From assembly GCA_036785705.1 (NCBI GenBank), contig JAWUZG010000173.1, positions 2,217,001 to 2,281,000 of the forward strand: DNA of 64,000 bases, in the 5' to 3' direction. Origin of the DNA: Acanthornis magna. Lineage: Eukaryota; Chordata; Aves; Passeriformes; Acanthizidae. This document shows, in pieces, positions 1 to 11,375 of the stretch (positions are counted from its first letter, which is position 1; the number at the start of each line of letters is the position of its first letter). The notes beneath the pieces are model-generated. The model ran no database searches. It was given only the letters and a program-made list of their open reading frames with translations, and was not told where the DNA came from. The position numbers and the translations under genes were made by a program.

Positions 1-1599
1 TAAATTTAGCGAGGAGACAGACTCTTTGGTGTATAACTCAAATGCAGAGAGGGACTCTGAAACTATTTTGTACATATAGGGGAATATGAAAAGGAAGCAA
101 TTTTGCTGTTTTAGGAAGAAAATCAGCAATCCTGAACATGGAGGTATGCTGTATCTGGGGTCAAAGGTGTCTAAAAAGTATTTTGAGAGCTAAAGAACCT
201 AAATTAGAAAACAGTAAATATAGCTTGGACTGTACTCAGGGCAAAGAGGCATTTCCAGAGGACAAAGAATTATTGCTCTTTAGAGCAGGTTATTGAACCT
301 GGGCAGAGCACAGAGGCACCAAGCACAGGTACATCAGGTGAGTGCAGGGGGAGGGTGGGAGGAGGGCAATGCAATAACTTTTTGCTGCTGGTTCTTCTAC
401 TGCAAATTGACTCAGATTTTTCTTCCGTCTCTCTTCTGGGAAAACCACAGCCATTTCTGAGCTGCTGTGTGTTATTAAAGGATGATGGAAGGAGAATGGT
501 TAACAAAGAGAAGCCGCTTGCATGTCCAAGATGTTCATGAAATGCATACATACAGCTTTTATCTTCTTCAAGATTTGAAATTATGTTAACTTAGTTTGTT
601 AATTAGGTGCATCATTAAGTGCCAGACTACTTTTTGAATATGGGCAGTGACTTATTCCTAAGAACTTCTTCCAGGCAGAGCTAGGGAGGAGGTATGAGGA
701 GGAGGAATGCGTTCCTTAGAGAAAAATGACCTGGCTTGTCCGAATTAATTTTAGCTAATATTTGGTGTTGAGCTATGCAACAGGTATCAGCAATACACTT
801 AGTTTCAGACTCAAGTATTAACTGTAAAAATTCAAATATAACCAAGAGGACAGTGGCCAAAGCTTTCCAGAACATTGACTAAGAAGAGCTGTCTAAAAAG
901 CATGGACTGCTGGGGTAAAGAGAAAGCCAGGAGGAGATATTCCCCTGTGTCTGGGGATCACACTGGCCTGGCTCTAAATGGCTGTGTCCTATTTCCCTCC
1001 CATTGCTGGAGATGTACTGCTAACAGCCCTAGCCTTGACAGAGGACCCACAGTCCTACACAGCCTCTCAAACCCTCATTCCCAATAATTCTGGGTCACTT
1101 GGACCATCTGCTCATGCATTGCACCTGTCTGGACCACGAACCTTTGAGATCAGTCTTGGCTTCTATTTTATGGCACTGTAACACCCACAGAACTTACTGT
1201 TCCCCCAAGGCTGGGAGTTTGAGAGCCTCTGCCTCTGTCAAGGGCCAAGGCTCTATCACCAGCCCACACGCGGATGAGAGACAGTGGCTGACCCAAGGCA
1301 GCCACAAACGAGACTCAACCCCCAGCCCTGACGTGTGACTCTGGGCACTGCTACGTGAGACGTGATGCTAACGACATCTGACTGATTACGTGTGAAAGAC
1401 ATTTTAGGACTGTGCTGAATTTTGCATGCGGCCATGGTGATGGCCAGAGGGTGCAGTGAGATTTTCTTTCTGAGAGTGAGATAATTAAAAGGCCAGAAGT
1501 TTGCAATGAGCTTGGACCATGCTGCTTCTGCTCTGCCTCAGGGGGTGAAACACACTTCCCTGGAAGTACTGTTGGCAATATAGACATCCCTCTGCTTAC
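1..1599. other. Non-repeat DNA left of the first exon candidate
   Basis: I see no recognisable repeat or gene here. If the minus-strand exon at 1600-1792 is real, this is the start of the intron after it, because its donor reads leftward into this stretch. The reading frames of 60-90 codons present have no supporting splice signals or familiar composition. A CAG/GTGAGT donor-like match near 336 on the plus strand lacks a convincing partner acceptor. Confidence 0.5.
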
Positions 1600-1792
1600 T
1601 TTTCATCCACTCTCCATATTCTTTCATTTCTCCCGTGAGATACCCAAAGCCATGGTGGATCCAGTTTCCACCTCTCCACAGCATGACCTGGGCTCTTGGC
1701 ATCTGCTTCTCATACAGCTTCCTCTCACTGGGATGTTCAGTCACAACGATCTCGCCGAGGTCCATCCTCTGTCGGGCGATGGTAAAGGGTAA
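1600..1792 (-). CDS. Probable internal coding exon, 193 nt, protein not recognised
   Basis: Read on the minus strand, the block is preceded by a pyrimidine-containing acceptor ending TTTACAG (AG at 1793-1794). It is followed by the donor AAAA/GTAAGC (GT at 1598-1599). It is open in one frame only, for 64 codons plus one base (phase 0 in, phase 1 out); the other two frames hit stops. The peptide has an ordinary globular composition and includes LPFTIARQRMD at the start and MLWRGGNWIHHGFGYLTG near residues 39-56, ending YGEWMK. CpGs survive inside codons (TCGGCGAGATCG), which is unusual for neutral vertebrate DNA. I do not recognise the family. It could be a chance or decayed exon, but open frame, both splice sites and composition agree. 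Confidence 0.55.
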
Positions 1793-3237
1793 CTGTAAAT
1801 CACAGAGACAGTGTTTTCAAAAAATATTTTGGGTTGGGCCCTGACAACTTGCAGAACCCTGTGGTGATATCTTTTATCACAGATGGGGTGTTTATAGAGA
1901 AGGGATCTGCTGGATCCACAGCTGGGGGTGGTGTGTGCTGCAGGGGTGTCTCCTCTCGGGGATGGGGACACGGCAGTGGCCTGCTGCTGCCATGGGCTGT
2001 GGCACAGAGATGCAGGGGGAAGGAGGGATGTGGCATGGGTGCCCTGCAGCATCCCACCCTCAGCCCAGCTCCTGGTGCAGCCTGTGACAAGCTGCTGGTT
2101 GGACAGGGGACATGACATCTGCCAAAAAACTGAGTAGGACCTGTGTGCTGACCACGCTTGACTTAGTGCAGCTACTGTGGCAGGTGCCGAGAAGGGAGTC
2201 TGCTGATGTTTGTCCAGCAGTGAGCTGGAGGAAAGCAGTGCAAATTGCCAGGACAGTAGCAGAGAGTAGGGGACAAGAAAATACAAGAGGAGAGGCTGAA
2301 GTGTGTGTCTTTTTTGATGTTTTGAGTTGGTGCTTTTGTGTATCACTGGAAATCTATGATGCTCCTCATTCCACATCTGCTTTGATAGACCATCAAGAGC
2401 AACCTGAGGTAACAGCAAAGCATTGCACAGAAATCAGCATCTGCCTATGGCTTGTGACAAAGATAAGCACATTGGCTCAGGGCTGTGTGCTCTTTAGTTA
2501 GCAGGTGAATATTCAGCAGGAGTAGGGCTTTATTAATCTTACAGTTGTGGGGCTTTGCTCATTAAAAAGTCTATTATGATATAAACCCTAAAGAGAAAAT
2601 ACACTGCGCTGCAGCCTGGTGAGCTACACTGCAGATTGCACTCTCAAAATTGCATCCCTGATGCCTGAGAGAGACTGGCATCAGCTGTGGGCTTTTCTTC
2701 GATGATTTTGATAAAGTGTCTCTGGGTTTCTTCTAGGCGTTGCCCCAAAGTGGACCGTGCTGGGAAGGGCTTGCCCCCTGTTCTATGGAATAGGGGCACC
2801 ATCTTCTGGTGGGAGCCTGATTTTGGGAAACTCAGACAGGCTTTCAGCACGCAGCAGGAAGGGATGCTTGGCTGCAGGAAAGGCTGCTTTGCAGAGAGGA
2901 GCACTGACAGGCAGGTGGCAAAAATACCTGCAGCTCTGAATGCTTTCAGAAGGTGCTCGAGCACCAAGATCTGCTTTCCCTGTGCCCCTGCCAGCACTTT
3001 GCTGAGCACAGCCCTGCGTTGTGCTGCGCCTGTTCCCCAGTGCTCTGGCTCTCTCTGCCGGCAGCTCGTCCCCCCGGCAGCAGCGACAGCTTTTGGGATG
3101 ACCTTCACCATCCCCAGCCTGGGGAGCGAGGCTCCGGCAGGAGAGGCTGCTGTGTGATGCTGTGTAGACTGAATCTGAGCGTCACTCAATTTGTTTGAGA
3201 GTAAGGGAGGAGGATTGTAGAATGGATTGAATGGTCT
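1793..3237. other. Non-repeat DNA with a GC-richer patch and overlapping long frames
   Basis: From about 1900 to 3160 the DNA is GC-richer than its surroundings and poor in stop codons. A minus-strand frame stays open for 213 codons (2644-3285) and an overlapping plus-strand frame for 156 codons (2687-3157). The minus frame begins at a TTG codon inside an AAAC repeat, and neither product resembles a protein I know. A good plus-strand acceptor (TTTCTTCTAG) lies near 2735. I read the patch as low-stop noncoding DNA or an unknown old element rather than a gene. Confidence 0.4.
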
Positions 3238-3274
3238 AAAACAAACAAAGGAACAAACAAACAAACAAACAAAG
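3238..3274. repeat. (AAAC)n microsatellite, interrupted
   Basis: About nine AAAC units with one interruption (AAAGGAAC) near 3248. The tract sits about 40 bp outside the 3' end of the minus-strand CR1 that starts near 3315. Confidence 0.85.
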
Positions 3275-3314
3275 TGGTTGTACAAGAAGGAGACACCTGC
3301 AAACCTTGAGTCAG

Positions 3315-3725
3315 ATAATCAGAGAATGGTTTGGGTTGAAAGGAACTGAGAAGACCATCCAGTGCCACCCCCTGCCATGGGCAGGGACACCTTCCACTAT
3401 CCCAGGTTGCTCCAAGCCCTGTCCAGCCTGGCCTGGGACACTGCCAGGGATGGGGCAGCCACAGCTTCTCTGGGAAACCTCTGCCACAGTTTCATTGCCA
3501 AGACTTTTTTCCTTCTATCTAACCAAAATTTCCCCTGTTTTAGTTTAAAATCATTCCCTCTTGCCCTGTCCCTCCAGGCCTTGTCCCCAGTCCCTCTGCA
3601 GCTCTCCTGGAGCCCTTCAGGCCCTGCCAGGGGCTCGCAGCTCTCCCTGGAGCCTTCTCTTGTGCAGGGGAACAGCCCCAGCTCTGCCAGCCTGGCTCCA
3701 GAGCAGAGGGGCTCCAGTCCTTGCC
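3315..3725 (-). mobile_element. CR1 LINE 3' fragment
   Basis: The left edge (CAGAGAATGGTTTGGGTTG) is the reverse complement of the standard CR1 3' tail. The copy runs through the 3' UTR-side consensus (CCACAGCTTCTCTGG, CCCTGTCCCTCCAGGCC) into the C-terminal coding part of ORF2, and is 5'-truncated at about 3725. No open frame is preserved. The block 3576-3718 is almost identical to 20691-20838 and to the complement of about 30040-30185, marking a relatively young subfamily. Flanks show no clear target-site duplication. Confidence 0.95.
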
Positions 3726-4440
3726 CATGAGTGTTTCATGGGTTGTGAACAGGGAGGTTTTGAGGTTCTGCCAAGCTGTGCTCAGTGCAGGAGCAAGCAA
3801 GGAGCAAGAGAGAGGGAGTGGTTTTATTATCCCTCATTGTTTTTTGATCTGTAATCTGGTTCTGGCCAGAAGCTGAGTCCAGTCTCCGGTTTCAGATGAA
3901 GGTAGCCTTGGTTATTGTCATTTTTGGCTGTTCCTTGTGACTTGCCAGGAAGACTTTGGTGTAGGGAACACTGAGCTGGAGCTCCCCTTCTCTTCCCATG
4001 CATCCTGTAGGCTGAGGGAATTTGCAGTGCTTAGATATTGGGAATTTGCCTCCCTCTGAGGTAGGAGGAGACCAGGTCCTACTGGAAAACCAGATATTTG
4101 TGCCTGGATACATCCCATGAGCTCTGGGATTTTGTAAGGCGTATAATTTCCTTGGTTGTAGTTCTGGGCACGTTTAGGTGGAAGTCAGGTCATCTCAGCC
4201 CACACCTGCCAACAGAAAATTCTGGCTATTCCCATGGACAGCTCAACCTGGCTGCTCTAGAGAGGCACCCAGAAATTTCTGGGAGGGACACAGGGTCTGA
4301 AGTCAACTGCGCAAGAGGAGAAGAGACTCCAGAGCAATGCCAGGCGAGCACCTGGCTGTCACTGAGGTTGTTTTCCCTCCAGAGGTTAACAGTCATATTA
4401 GGCAATTGATCTTTTAACAGAGAGAGCCCTCTGGTGAACA
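3726..4440. other. Non-repeat DNA, nothing identified
   Basis: Mixed-composition sequence between two CR1 fragments. Reading frames reach about 100 codons but have no splice support or recognisable domain. Confidence 0.5.
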
Positions 4441-4617
4441 CTGGAAGAGGCTGACCAGGGCAGGGGTGGAATCACCATCCCTAGAAGAGATAAAAAACCA
4501 TGTGGATGTGGCACTTGTGGACATGGGCTAGTGGTGGCCTTGGCAGTGCTGGGTTATTGTTGGACTTGATGGTCTCGGAGGGCTTTTCCAACCTTAACTA
4601 TGATTCTGTGATTCTAT
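4441..4617 (+). mobile_element. CR1 LINE 3' end, second subfamily
   Basis: The copy matches the CR1 variant whose tail reads GTGGATGTGGCAC, then GTTGGACTTGATGGTCTC and TTTTCCAACCTTAAC, and ends ATTCTGTGATTCTATT. Only about 175 bp remain. The element starts inside the motif equivalent to 'agtcaccatccctgg' and is heavily 5'-truncated. Confidence 0.9.
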
Positions 4618-5625
4618 TCCAGTTTGCCTATTTTGTTGATTTGCTTGTGTTCTCCCTGAAGTCTTTTCCAAAGGGTTTCAAGGGGTGAGGAGGGCTCAGG
4701 CAGCTGCACTGGATCCCTGTGAAGGAGACTGGAACATCTCTTCTGGTCTTGAAGTGTTAGGGATGCATCAATAAAGAAGGTGAGTGGTCCCTTTGCTGTG
4801 AGCAGTAACCACCACGAGCTGTGCAGCACAGCTGTTACCAGCAGGGAGAATAAATGCCGAGGGGTTGTGTCTAAGTCATCACAGCACATGAAAAGCTTGT
4901 GCTCATTTTAAATCCCACCAGGAGAAATTACTGGTGGGTTTTACAAAGCAGAAACATGACTTCAGAGCTCCTAAACGCTGCACTTACAAGACTGCACAAC
5001 TCAATTCCCTGCAAAACTGAGATGTGGGACCTGTGTGCTTTTAATATTCTTGTCCTTGCTCACATCATCTAACTGTCAGGGGTTAAGGGCAATTTCGTCA
5101 TGTTAGACCCCTTTGCAGTCAATTCCTCTCTGCAGAGAGAAACTAGTATCTCCAGAGAGTGATTGGTATCCTTTTTTCCTGACATACCTAGCTGAGTTGT
5201 GTAAAAGAAAAAACCCAGGGTGTTCTGCCTCTCTTTTTCCACTGGCTGCAGAGGGAGCCTGGTGGCTGAGCTTTTAGAGGGCTGTTTGCAGGCAGGAAAA
5301 GTTCCAGCCTAAGAGCATTTGCCAAGGTCAACCTTGAAGTTTTTGGAAGTGGGATCTGTAGTCCCAGGCTAGTGCTTTTAAATCACTGAGACATCTGTAC
5401 CAGGCCTGTAATCTACATCAAGTGGGGCACCGAAGTTCTGGGGCTAGGAAAAAAAAACAACTAGCCCATTTTTATGATTCCCATTTGCTTTCCTCTTATG
5501 GACTGGAAGGGGACTAAATCTCATCTTGAATGGAGCACACCCTCCTCACATGGGAAGGTAGTGTGGGACATGGCTGGAGGAGATGGGTGAAGAATTACCA
5601 AATTTTGGGGGAAAGAAGTAGTACC
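4618..5625. other. Non-repeat DNA
   Basis: No repeat or gene is recognised. A donor-like AAG/GTGAGT occurs near 4780 on the plus strand but has no convincing exon before it. Confidence 0.45.
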
Positions 5626-5642
5626 AAAAAAAAAAAAAAAAA
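5626..5642. repeat. A17 homopolymer
   Basis: Uninterrupted run of 17 adenines. It has no adjacent CR1 tail and no polyadenylation signal close upstream, so it is treated as a simple repeat rather than the tail of a retrocopy. Confidence 0.85.
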
Positions 5643-7258
5643 GATTTGGGGTTGCTGAAAGCCTCTGCATTGTTGCAGTGGTGAATCGTGGGGCTTTACA
5701 GAAGAACAGCCCGAGGGTCTGGAGCAGCTGGGTAAGGTCCTGGAGGGCTGTGATGGGCACAGTGATCCCTGCAGGGTCATTTCCCCCTGGAAAAAACACC
5801 ATTTCTTTGCAGCAAGCACCTGTCAGTCTATCGACGGGCTGGTGCTCAGTGGTACAGGCTCCATGAATAATAGAGAAATCATTCGAACAATTATCTAATT
5901 AAGGCTAATGAGAGCCTGAATCACTTATGGCACACCTAGGGCTGATGAGGAATTCCTTGAGAAAGGGCCTTTTGTTAGCAAACACCGATTCATCAGTGCG
6001 GTAATGAGCAGTCCTGCTTGTTAAGAACATTTACCAGACTGCAGGGTAGTGCCAGGTGGTGAGGACTCACCTCCAGACCTACCTGTGCCTGCTCATCCCC
6101 CAGCAGACAGCTGCTGCAGCCTGCTTTGGAGGCACAGGCTGCTCACAGCACAGAGATGTGTATTTTTTAAGCCTCCCAGATCAAGCTCTGGGATTCTCTT
6201 TGGCTTGTGCTGCTAAAGAAAATGTTCCCAGCATAGCACCGTCACACTGCTCGCCGTGATCTGGTGGCCTCATGCAAAGGAAAAAAAAAAAACCCACCGA
6301 TTTTTTTGGGCAGAACAGTGAGATGGTGCATGACCAGCGTGATGGGTGATGAGTAACAGTTGAGCCAAATTTTCTGCAGGGCTGCTGTTTGTGTTGGGAG
6401 CTTGGCCTTGTGCTACGGTACCTGAAGCCAAGCCTGGATAATTTATCTTTCCCCTTCTGTGCTGAAAGCACAGTCATCAGAAACGCATTGACTGCAAGGG
6501 ACGTGGCCTCACAAGGGCCTTGAAAAGAAACAGTTTGCAAAAGCACATTTCTCTCGTAAGAGGCCGTAAAGGAATAGCGGAGAAATACCATGTACAGCTA
6601 GAGGGAAAAACTTTGTGATGGTGACAGGATGCTTGGCTGAGTCGTAATGACTTTACCAAGCGAGGCTCTACCAGGGATCAACCTGTGATGTTGAAGCAAA
6701 TGAATTAAGCAGGGCATTTCAGAGCAGTCACTAAGGATGAATGCAGCACAGTTTCTGAGAGTAGATACGAAACCCTTAGTCACAGTCTTTTAAAATAAGA
6801 AAATAGAACAAAAAGCCAACCAAACAACCAACCAAAAAAACACCAAAAAGGAAAAAAAAAAGTGCTCAAGGGACCTTGTTTCCTATCACAGGCATTAAAT
6901 GAAGCCACATCCAAGAGCAGTTCTGTCATATCTGTACAGGCACAACTACCTCACAACAATTAGCAATCAGGATAGTTTAATGGGGCTAAATATGACTCTT
7001 ACATCCTTATTTAGATAATTGGCTTTTACAGTGTGGTCTTGGAGTCTTTCTGTGTCTTCCTTTCCCAGCCTCTGTTCTGTGTAATGCAATACTTTGCTTT
7101 GCTCCAAGGCAAAACTTTACTACTTCTCCTTTCCCCCTCTGCTGCAGCAGCATCTCCCACTCTGCCCGTGGAGGCACAGAGTTTATTTAATGGATTTTAC
7201 TGATGTCTGTGGTAGAAGCTGTGCTGGCAGTAGCTGTACTTGGATGATATGTACACCC
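5643..7258. other. Non-repeat DNA with an AT-rich possibly regulatory block
   Basis: The block 5860-6020 is AT-rich and contains TAATTA (5896-5901) and further ATTA/TAAT cores, a texture often seen in conserved enhancers; nothing here proves that role. Around 6083-6138 the minus strand has an exon-like 56 nt (donor CAG/GTAGGT) in phase with the exon at 1600-1792, but the signals are weak. Positions 6785-6862 are A-rich low-complexity sequence. Confidence 0.4.
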
Positions 7259-7294
7259 GCAGCTGCACACACATGTGCACATGTGTGCAGCTGC
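7259..7294. repeat. 36-bp near-perfect palindrome with E-boxes
   Basis: The core CACATGTGCACATGTG (about 7270-7285) is a perfect 16-bp palindrome. It is flanked by GCAGCTGC on both sides, with arms offset by one CA unit. CAGCTG occurs at both ends and CACATG/CATGTG in the centre, all of E-box type (CANNTG). It may be a CA/TG microsatellite remnant that happens to be symmetric, or a paired bHLH site; the sequence cannot decide. Confidence 0.7.
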
Positions 7295-7359
7295 GAGGGA
7301 GGAGGCTTTGGCTTCCTCACCACGGGTCTCCTGAATGGTGTTGTTAGAAAGGGGGTTCA

Positions 7360-7598
7360 TGGACTCATAAAAGGGTTAGGGTTGAAAAGGACATTAAAGC
7401 CCATCCTATCCCACCCCCTGCCATGGGCAGGGACACCTTCCAGGCTTTGGACATTTCCAGGGATCCAGGGGCAGCCATCTGGGCATCCTGTGCCAGGGCC
7501 TCACCACCCTCACAGGGAAGAATTTATTTTTAATTTATTATCTAACTCTAGTTCCATTCCTCTTGACTCCCTATAACAATTTAAACTTGTTATGTCAC
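7360..7598 (-). mobile_element. CR1 LINE 3' fragment
   Basis: The reverse-complement tail appears as GGGTTAGGGTTGAAAAGGAC, followed by CCCCCTGCCATGGGCAGGG and CCAGGGCCTCACCACCCTCA. The stretch corresponding to 'ctatcccaggttgctccaagccctgtcc' is missing just after the 'gggacaccttcca' motif, so this copy carries a short internal deletion. It is 5'-truncated near 7598. Confidence 0.9.
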
Positions 7599-9057
7599 CT
7601 CTCCATGGCTGGCATGGAATGATCAGTATCATCTCCAGACAGATCACCCAGGTGTGTTGGAGATCATCACTGGGATGGGATGGATTTCCTTCCAGAAGGG
7701 TCTATCTCATCCTTTCAGCGACACAGAGAGACTGAGATGGCACCCACGAGGGTCTGTGCAGTGTGAATGTCTGTACCTGAGCATCTTGCCTTGACTTCCA
7801 GCGAAGAGCTGGTCAATGCATGCACCGAGAGCATGATTCATCCTCTCCCATCCTACACAGATGAATCATGTCCCAAGTTCTGTCACATTTTCTGTCTATA
7901 ATGGGAAAGACAGACAGCTCAGATGCACACAGCTGCACCACGTGTACGCAGGGAGAGGGGTGATGGATCTCAGATAAAGGACTGTCCTAAGGTTATTCAG
8001 GAAATCTGTAGCTCACTGGGATATCAAATGAGGACACCTTCGTGTTTGAACTGAGTGCCTCATATGTGAAGAATTTTCAAAATGCTATCTGTTTTTTAAT
8101 AATAAAAGTAGTCAGGTCAGGTAGATATTTTAAGACACAAAAATCCTGTTTTTCTGCATATGGTTTCAGTTATAAAACCAGAGGGGAAAACAAATAGAGA
8201 AAATATGAAATATAAAAACTGTAGCTTCTAAACAGAATGTTTTTCAAAGGTTTCCATGAGGTGTTGGCTGTTCGGCAAAGCAGATTGTAAAACAATTTTA
8301 CAAGCCACATTTATTCTGAGAGCTCCACTTATTGAAGTACAATTCAAACTCTTGTTCTGCCAGCCAAGTTCCATAAATTAAACACTTGTCCAATAACACA
8401 TACCTCTCCACTGTTTCTTTTTGGCTTTTTGTGTTTGTGTGTCTCTCTCACTCCTTTTTCTTTTTTTTTTATCCTTTGCAAATGGAAACAAAAAAGGTTT
8501 GCTTGTTTTAGGAATGGATTTAAGAAGCAGAGCAGTAAAAGTAAAAATAAGGCCAGGAAAAAGAAAACAGGTCAACAGACTAAAATGAGACTTTTGTTCC
8601 ATTATTTTGCATCCTGCTGACACTGATTTACAGCTCGGGCTAAATCTGTGGTGTGAAGCTGTGTGATGTCAAACATGCAACTAAAGTGGTGCCTCTGGAT
8701 ATTATGAGAAACCAGCCAGGTGACCTGAGAGCTGAGGAGGGAGGTTGGATGTGTATCCTGCCTGCAGAGAGAACCCAATATCCCTCCCTTCCCTAGAGCA
8801 TTATGGCCCTAGAGATGTGACTGTCACCAGGACCAGCCTTTTCTTACAGGAGAAGGGGCAGGGAAGCCGTGAGATGTCCTGTCTGATCTGGAGCAGCCAT
8901 GGGCCCACAGATATGCCAAGGAAAAGCCCTGCCAGTGGTGCTCCTGGGCTCGCTGCACCCTCCCTTTCCACGTTTTTTCCTGTTTCTCTCTGCTGTTACC
9001 CACCTCCAGCTCTCGCAGCTCTTTCAGTTTGCTTTAGAGCCTCATGTCCAGGCTGTG
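7599..9057. other. Non-repeat DNA
   Basis: No repeat family is recognised. Between 8404 and 8473 the minus strand shows an acceptor, a lysine-rich 23-codon frame and a GTATGT donor, but the tract is purine-biased low-complexity DNA and I do not accept it as an exon. Positions 8745-9050 have a 152-codon plus-strand frame with no recognisable domain. Confidence 0.45.
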
Positions 9058-9250
9058 TCAGAATCATAAAGGTTGGAAAAGACCTCCAAGACCATCGAGT
9101 TCAAACTTTGACCGATCCCTGCCTTGTCACCCAGCCCAGAGCACTGAGTGCCATGTCCAGTCATTCCTTGGGCACCTCCAGGGCTGGGGACTACAATGTT
9201 TAACAACCCTTTCAGTGAAGAATTGCTGTGTCCTCTTGCCCTTGTCATAT
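9058..9250 (-). mobile_element. CR1 LINE 3' fragment, divergent subfamily
   Basis: Starts with GAATCATAAAGGTTGGAAAAG and continues GACCTCCAAGACCATCGAGT and CACCCAGCCCAGAGCACTGA. It belongs to the same subfamily as the copy at 52282-52597, with which it shares the 'gtcagccagaccagagcactgagtgccatgtcca' block. The 5' side fades out near 9250. Confidence 0.85.
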
Positions 9251-11249
9251 GACTTCTCCCTTCACACAGGACCTGTCCTGGTGATCACACTTGCCTCGTT
9301 GTGTCAGCATCCTCCTGAGTTTCACTCGGATGTGACCCTGTGCCTCTCTCCTCCACACTGACCATGAGCTGCATGTCTCATTTTCAGAACCTCCCATTTC
9401 TCTGTCTCATCAGGACAGAAAAATTAACTCCTACATCCCATAACACTGCCTCTGCTTGCTATAAGTATTTCTAAAGATCCTCTCCTGTGGTACAAAGCTT
9501 AGACATCCTCACATGAGGTCCAATGAAATTAATGCCTTCTTTAATCCAGAGAGTAGCGAGGTGGGAATAATAGAGCAAGAAACTGGACAATATCTCTGCT
9601 TTCTTATTAATTCACAGTGGAAACTTGGGTAAGTCAGCTACTGAATGTCTCTCATCAATTCAGAGGTGACCTCTTAAATGAGAACAAATTCTTTTGACTC
9701 ACTGTAGTGATTCAGGGTCCTACTCTGTAAGGCTCGAGTGTGACGGACATGGGCAGTCAAATGTGAATCAGTTTGTAGCTGCCAGAGAAATTACTGTTCT
9801 TTGTTGAAAGCTACCTTCTGCCAGGCTGAGATACCATAACTGATGGGTGTGAAAGAGAGGACAGGGAAGGAAATGTGCCTTAGGACATTTTTGTGTGAAA
9901 GAAAGCAGATTTAATTTAGCCTCTGCAGAAGGTGATTTTAGGCAGCCTGTGCATGCTGCAGTGAGGTTGGAGCTGCTCTTGTGGTCATTCTCAAAGGCTG
10001 GGGACTGACCAAAAGATGGCAGGGACATCAGCTCCTTCAGAGGGGCAGTGGTTAAGGTGATGATTCCTACTCCAGCTGCCCACCCAGTCTTCAAGAGCTC
10101 AAAGAGGGCTTTGAACAAGGAAGTTTTTCTGTTTTTCCATCTGGCTGCTTAGGTGCTGCCATGTGGTTTTCTCTCACCAGGAAGCACAAAGGGCAAGGCA
10201 GGGTTGGAGCATCCATGACTCCATCACTGCTCTGCAGGGCCAGGTGGTTGGCGATCGCCAATGCTTGCGCTCCGAGACCAAACCACTGACGTTAGCACAC
10301 ACTGAGAAACCTCATCTATTCTGTGCAAAGTTACCTTGCTGCTAAACCTGCAAGCTCTTCCTCTGGGGCTGGATATCCTGTACAAGCCTCAGGGAGCTGG
10401 CAAAACCCCTTCATTTTGGTGTGAAATATGCTGCTGTTTTTCTCCTAGCCCAGCTTAGCAAAGCTTTGCCTGTAAATATTTTAACTGCAAGCACAGTCAC
10501 ATGGTGTCTGCTGTTCCTGGGCTGATCCAGCTGAATACTGGGCTGTCTTTAGCAATGCATGGCAAACCACAGGCTGTAAAGTGCTGGGTGCTGTTCAGGG
10601 AATTAAAATGTCAGAGCTTGGCCATTATTTGGTTAATCTTGGAACAAACCACACAGCGTTTTAGTATGGTAACCGGAAAGGCATTTCTCCATATAGTTCA
10701 CATCGCTTGCTCTTTAATAGAAAGTTAATGGGGATTTTCTTTTTTAGATAGCAACAATTTATCATGTGTTTCCCTGGTAACTACAACATCGTGAACCTTC
10801 CTTGAAAACTCCGTTGGGATTCCTGCAATGTTTGTGAGCATAATGAATCGTAAGTGTAAGGCAAACCCTTTGAATCACTTTATTTTAAATTCTGGCAGAG
10901 ACATAATTTCCCACAGTTCATAAACATTTACAAAAAAGGAGTTTACATGAAGAAAAACAGTTGTTTTTATCACTCAGATCAAAGAATACGTTTATCTGGA
11001 TGTATGGATGCGTTTTCTGCCTACTTTTGATAAACTCAGGTGACAATCTTTAAGAGGCTTCACAGACTAATGCGGAACCTTTGAAGTCTGCAGCTTTGCT
11101 CACCTGAAAACACAGACATCACTTCAGCTCTCTGTTCTGTGAGAGCCTGAAGTTTGCACTTCAAAGATTGTAAACGACAGGACAAATTTCCCAAGCTGCC
11201 GACTCCAGACTTACTGGAATAAAATGGGGGAAATGTGGCTTGTTGCAGG
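9251..11249. other. Non-repeat DNA, partly AT-rich
   Basis: No repeat identified. The part 10440-11210 is AT-rich and repeat-free. On its minus strand, 11104-11146 has a donor CAG/GTGAGC and a 14-codon open frame, but the acceptor is weak and the phase does not fit the other candidates. Confidence 0.4.
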
Positions 11250-11375
11250 ATACTCAGGAGCAGGTTGGATGGGGCTTGGAGTAACCTGGTCTAGTGGAAG
11301 GTGCCCCTGTCCATGTCAGGGGGGGTCGGAAGAACTAAAAGACATTTAAAGTCCCTTCCAAATCAAATTGTTCAA
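11250..11375 (+). mobile_element. CR1 LINE 3' tail fragment
   Basis: Recognised from GGTTGGATGGGGCTTGGAG, then ACCTGGTCTAGTGGAAGGTG and AAAGTCCCTTCCAAATC. Only about 125 bp of the 3' end remain and the terminal ATTCTGTG repeats are degraded. Confidence 0.88.

Noticed and set aside
330..345. CAG/GTGAGT donor match on the plus strand
   Set aside because: No convincing acceptor or coding frame precedes it.
1600..1690. Resemblance of GNWIHHGFG...YGEW to MORN repeats
   Set aside because: The spacing between the G-x-W and HG-x-G parts is one residue instead of the usual five, so the match is superficial.
5696..5786. Exon-like signals on both strands (plus donor GTAAGG, minus acceptor TTTTTTCCAG)
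   Set aside because: Both strands give short plausible peptides over the same DNA, and the minus donor GTAAAG is weak. There is no basis to choose, and the phase does not fit the 1600-1792 exon.
8404..8473. Minus-strand exon-like block with a lysine-rich peptide
   Set aside because: The acceptor and the lysines both come from a purine/pyrimidine-biased low-complexity stretch, so the signals are not independent.
11104..11146. 43-nt minus-strand exon-like block with donor CAG/GTGAGC
   Set aside because: The acceptor is poor, the block is short, and its phase is incompatible with the neighbouring candidates.
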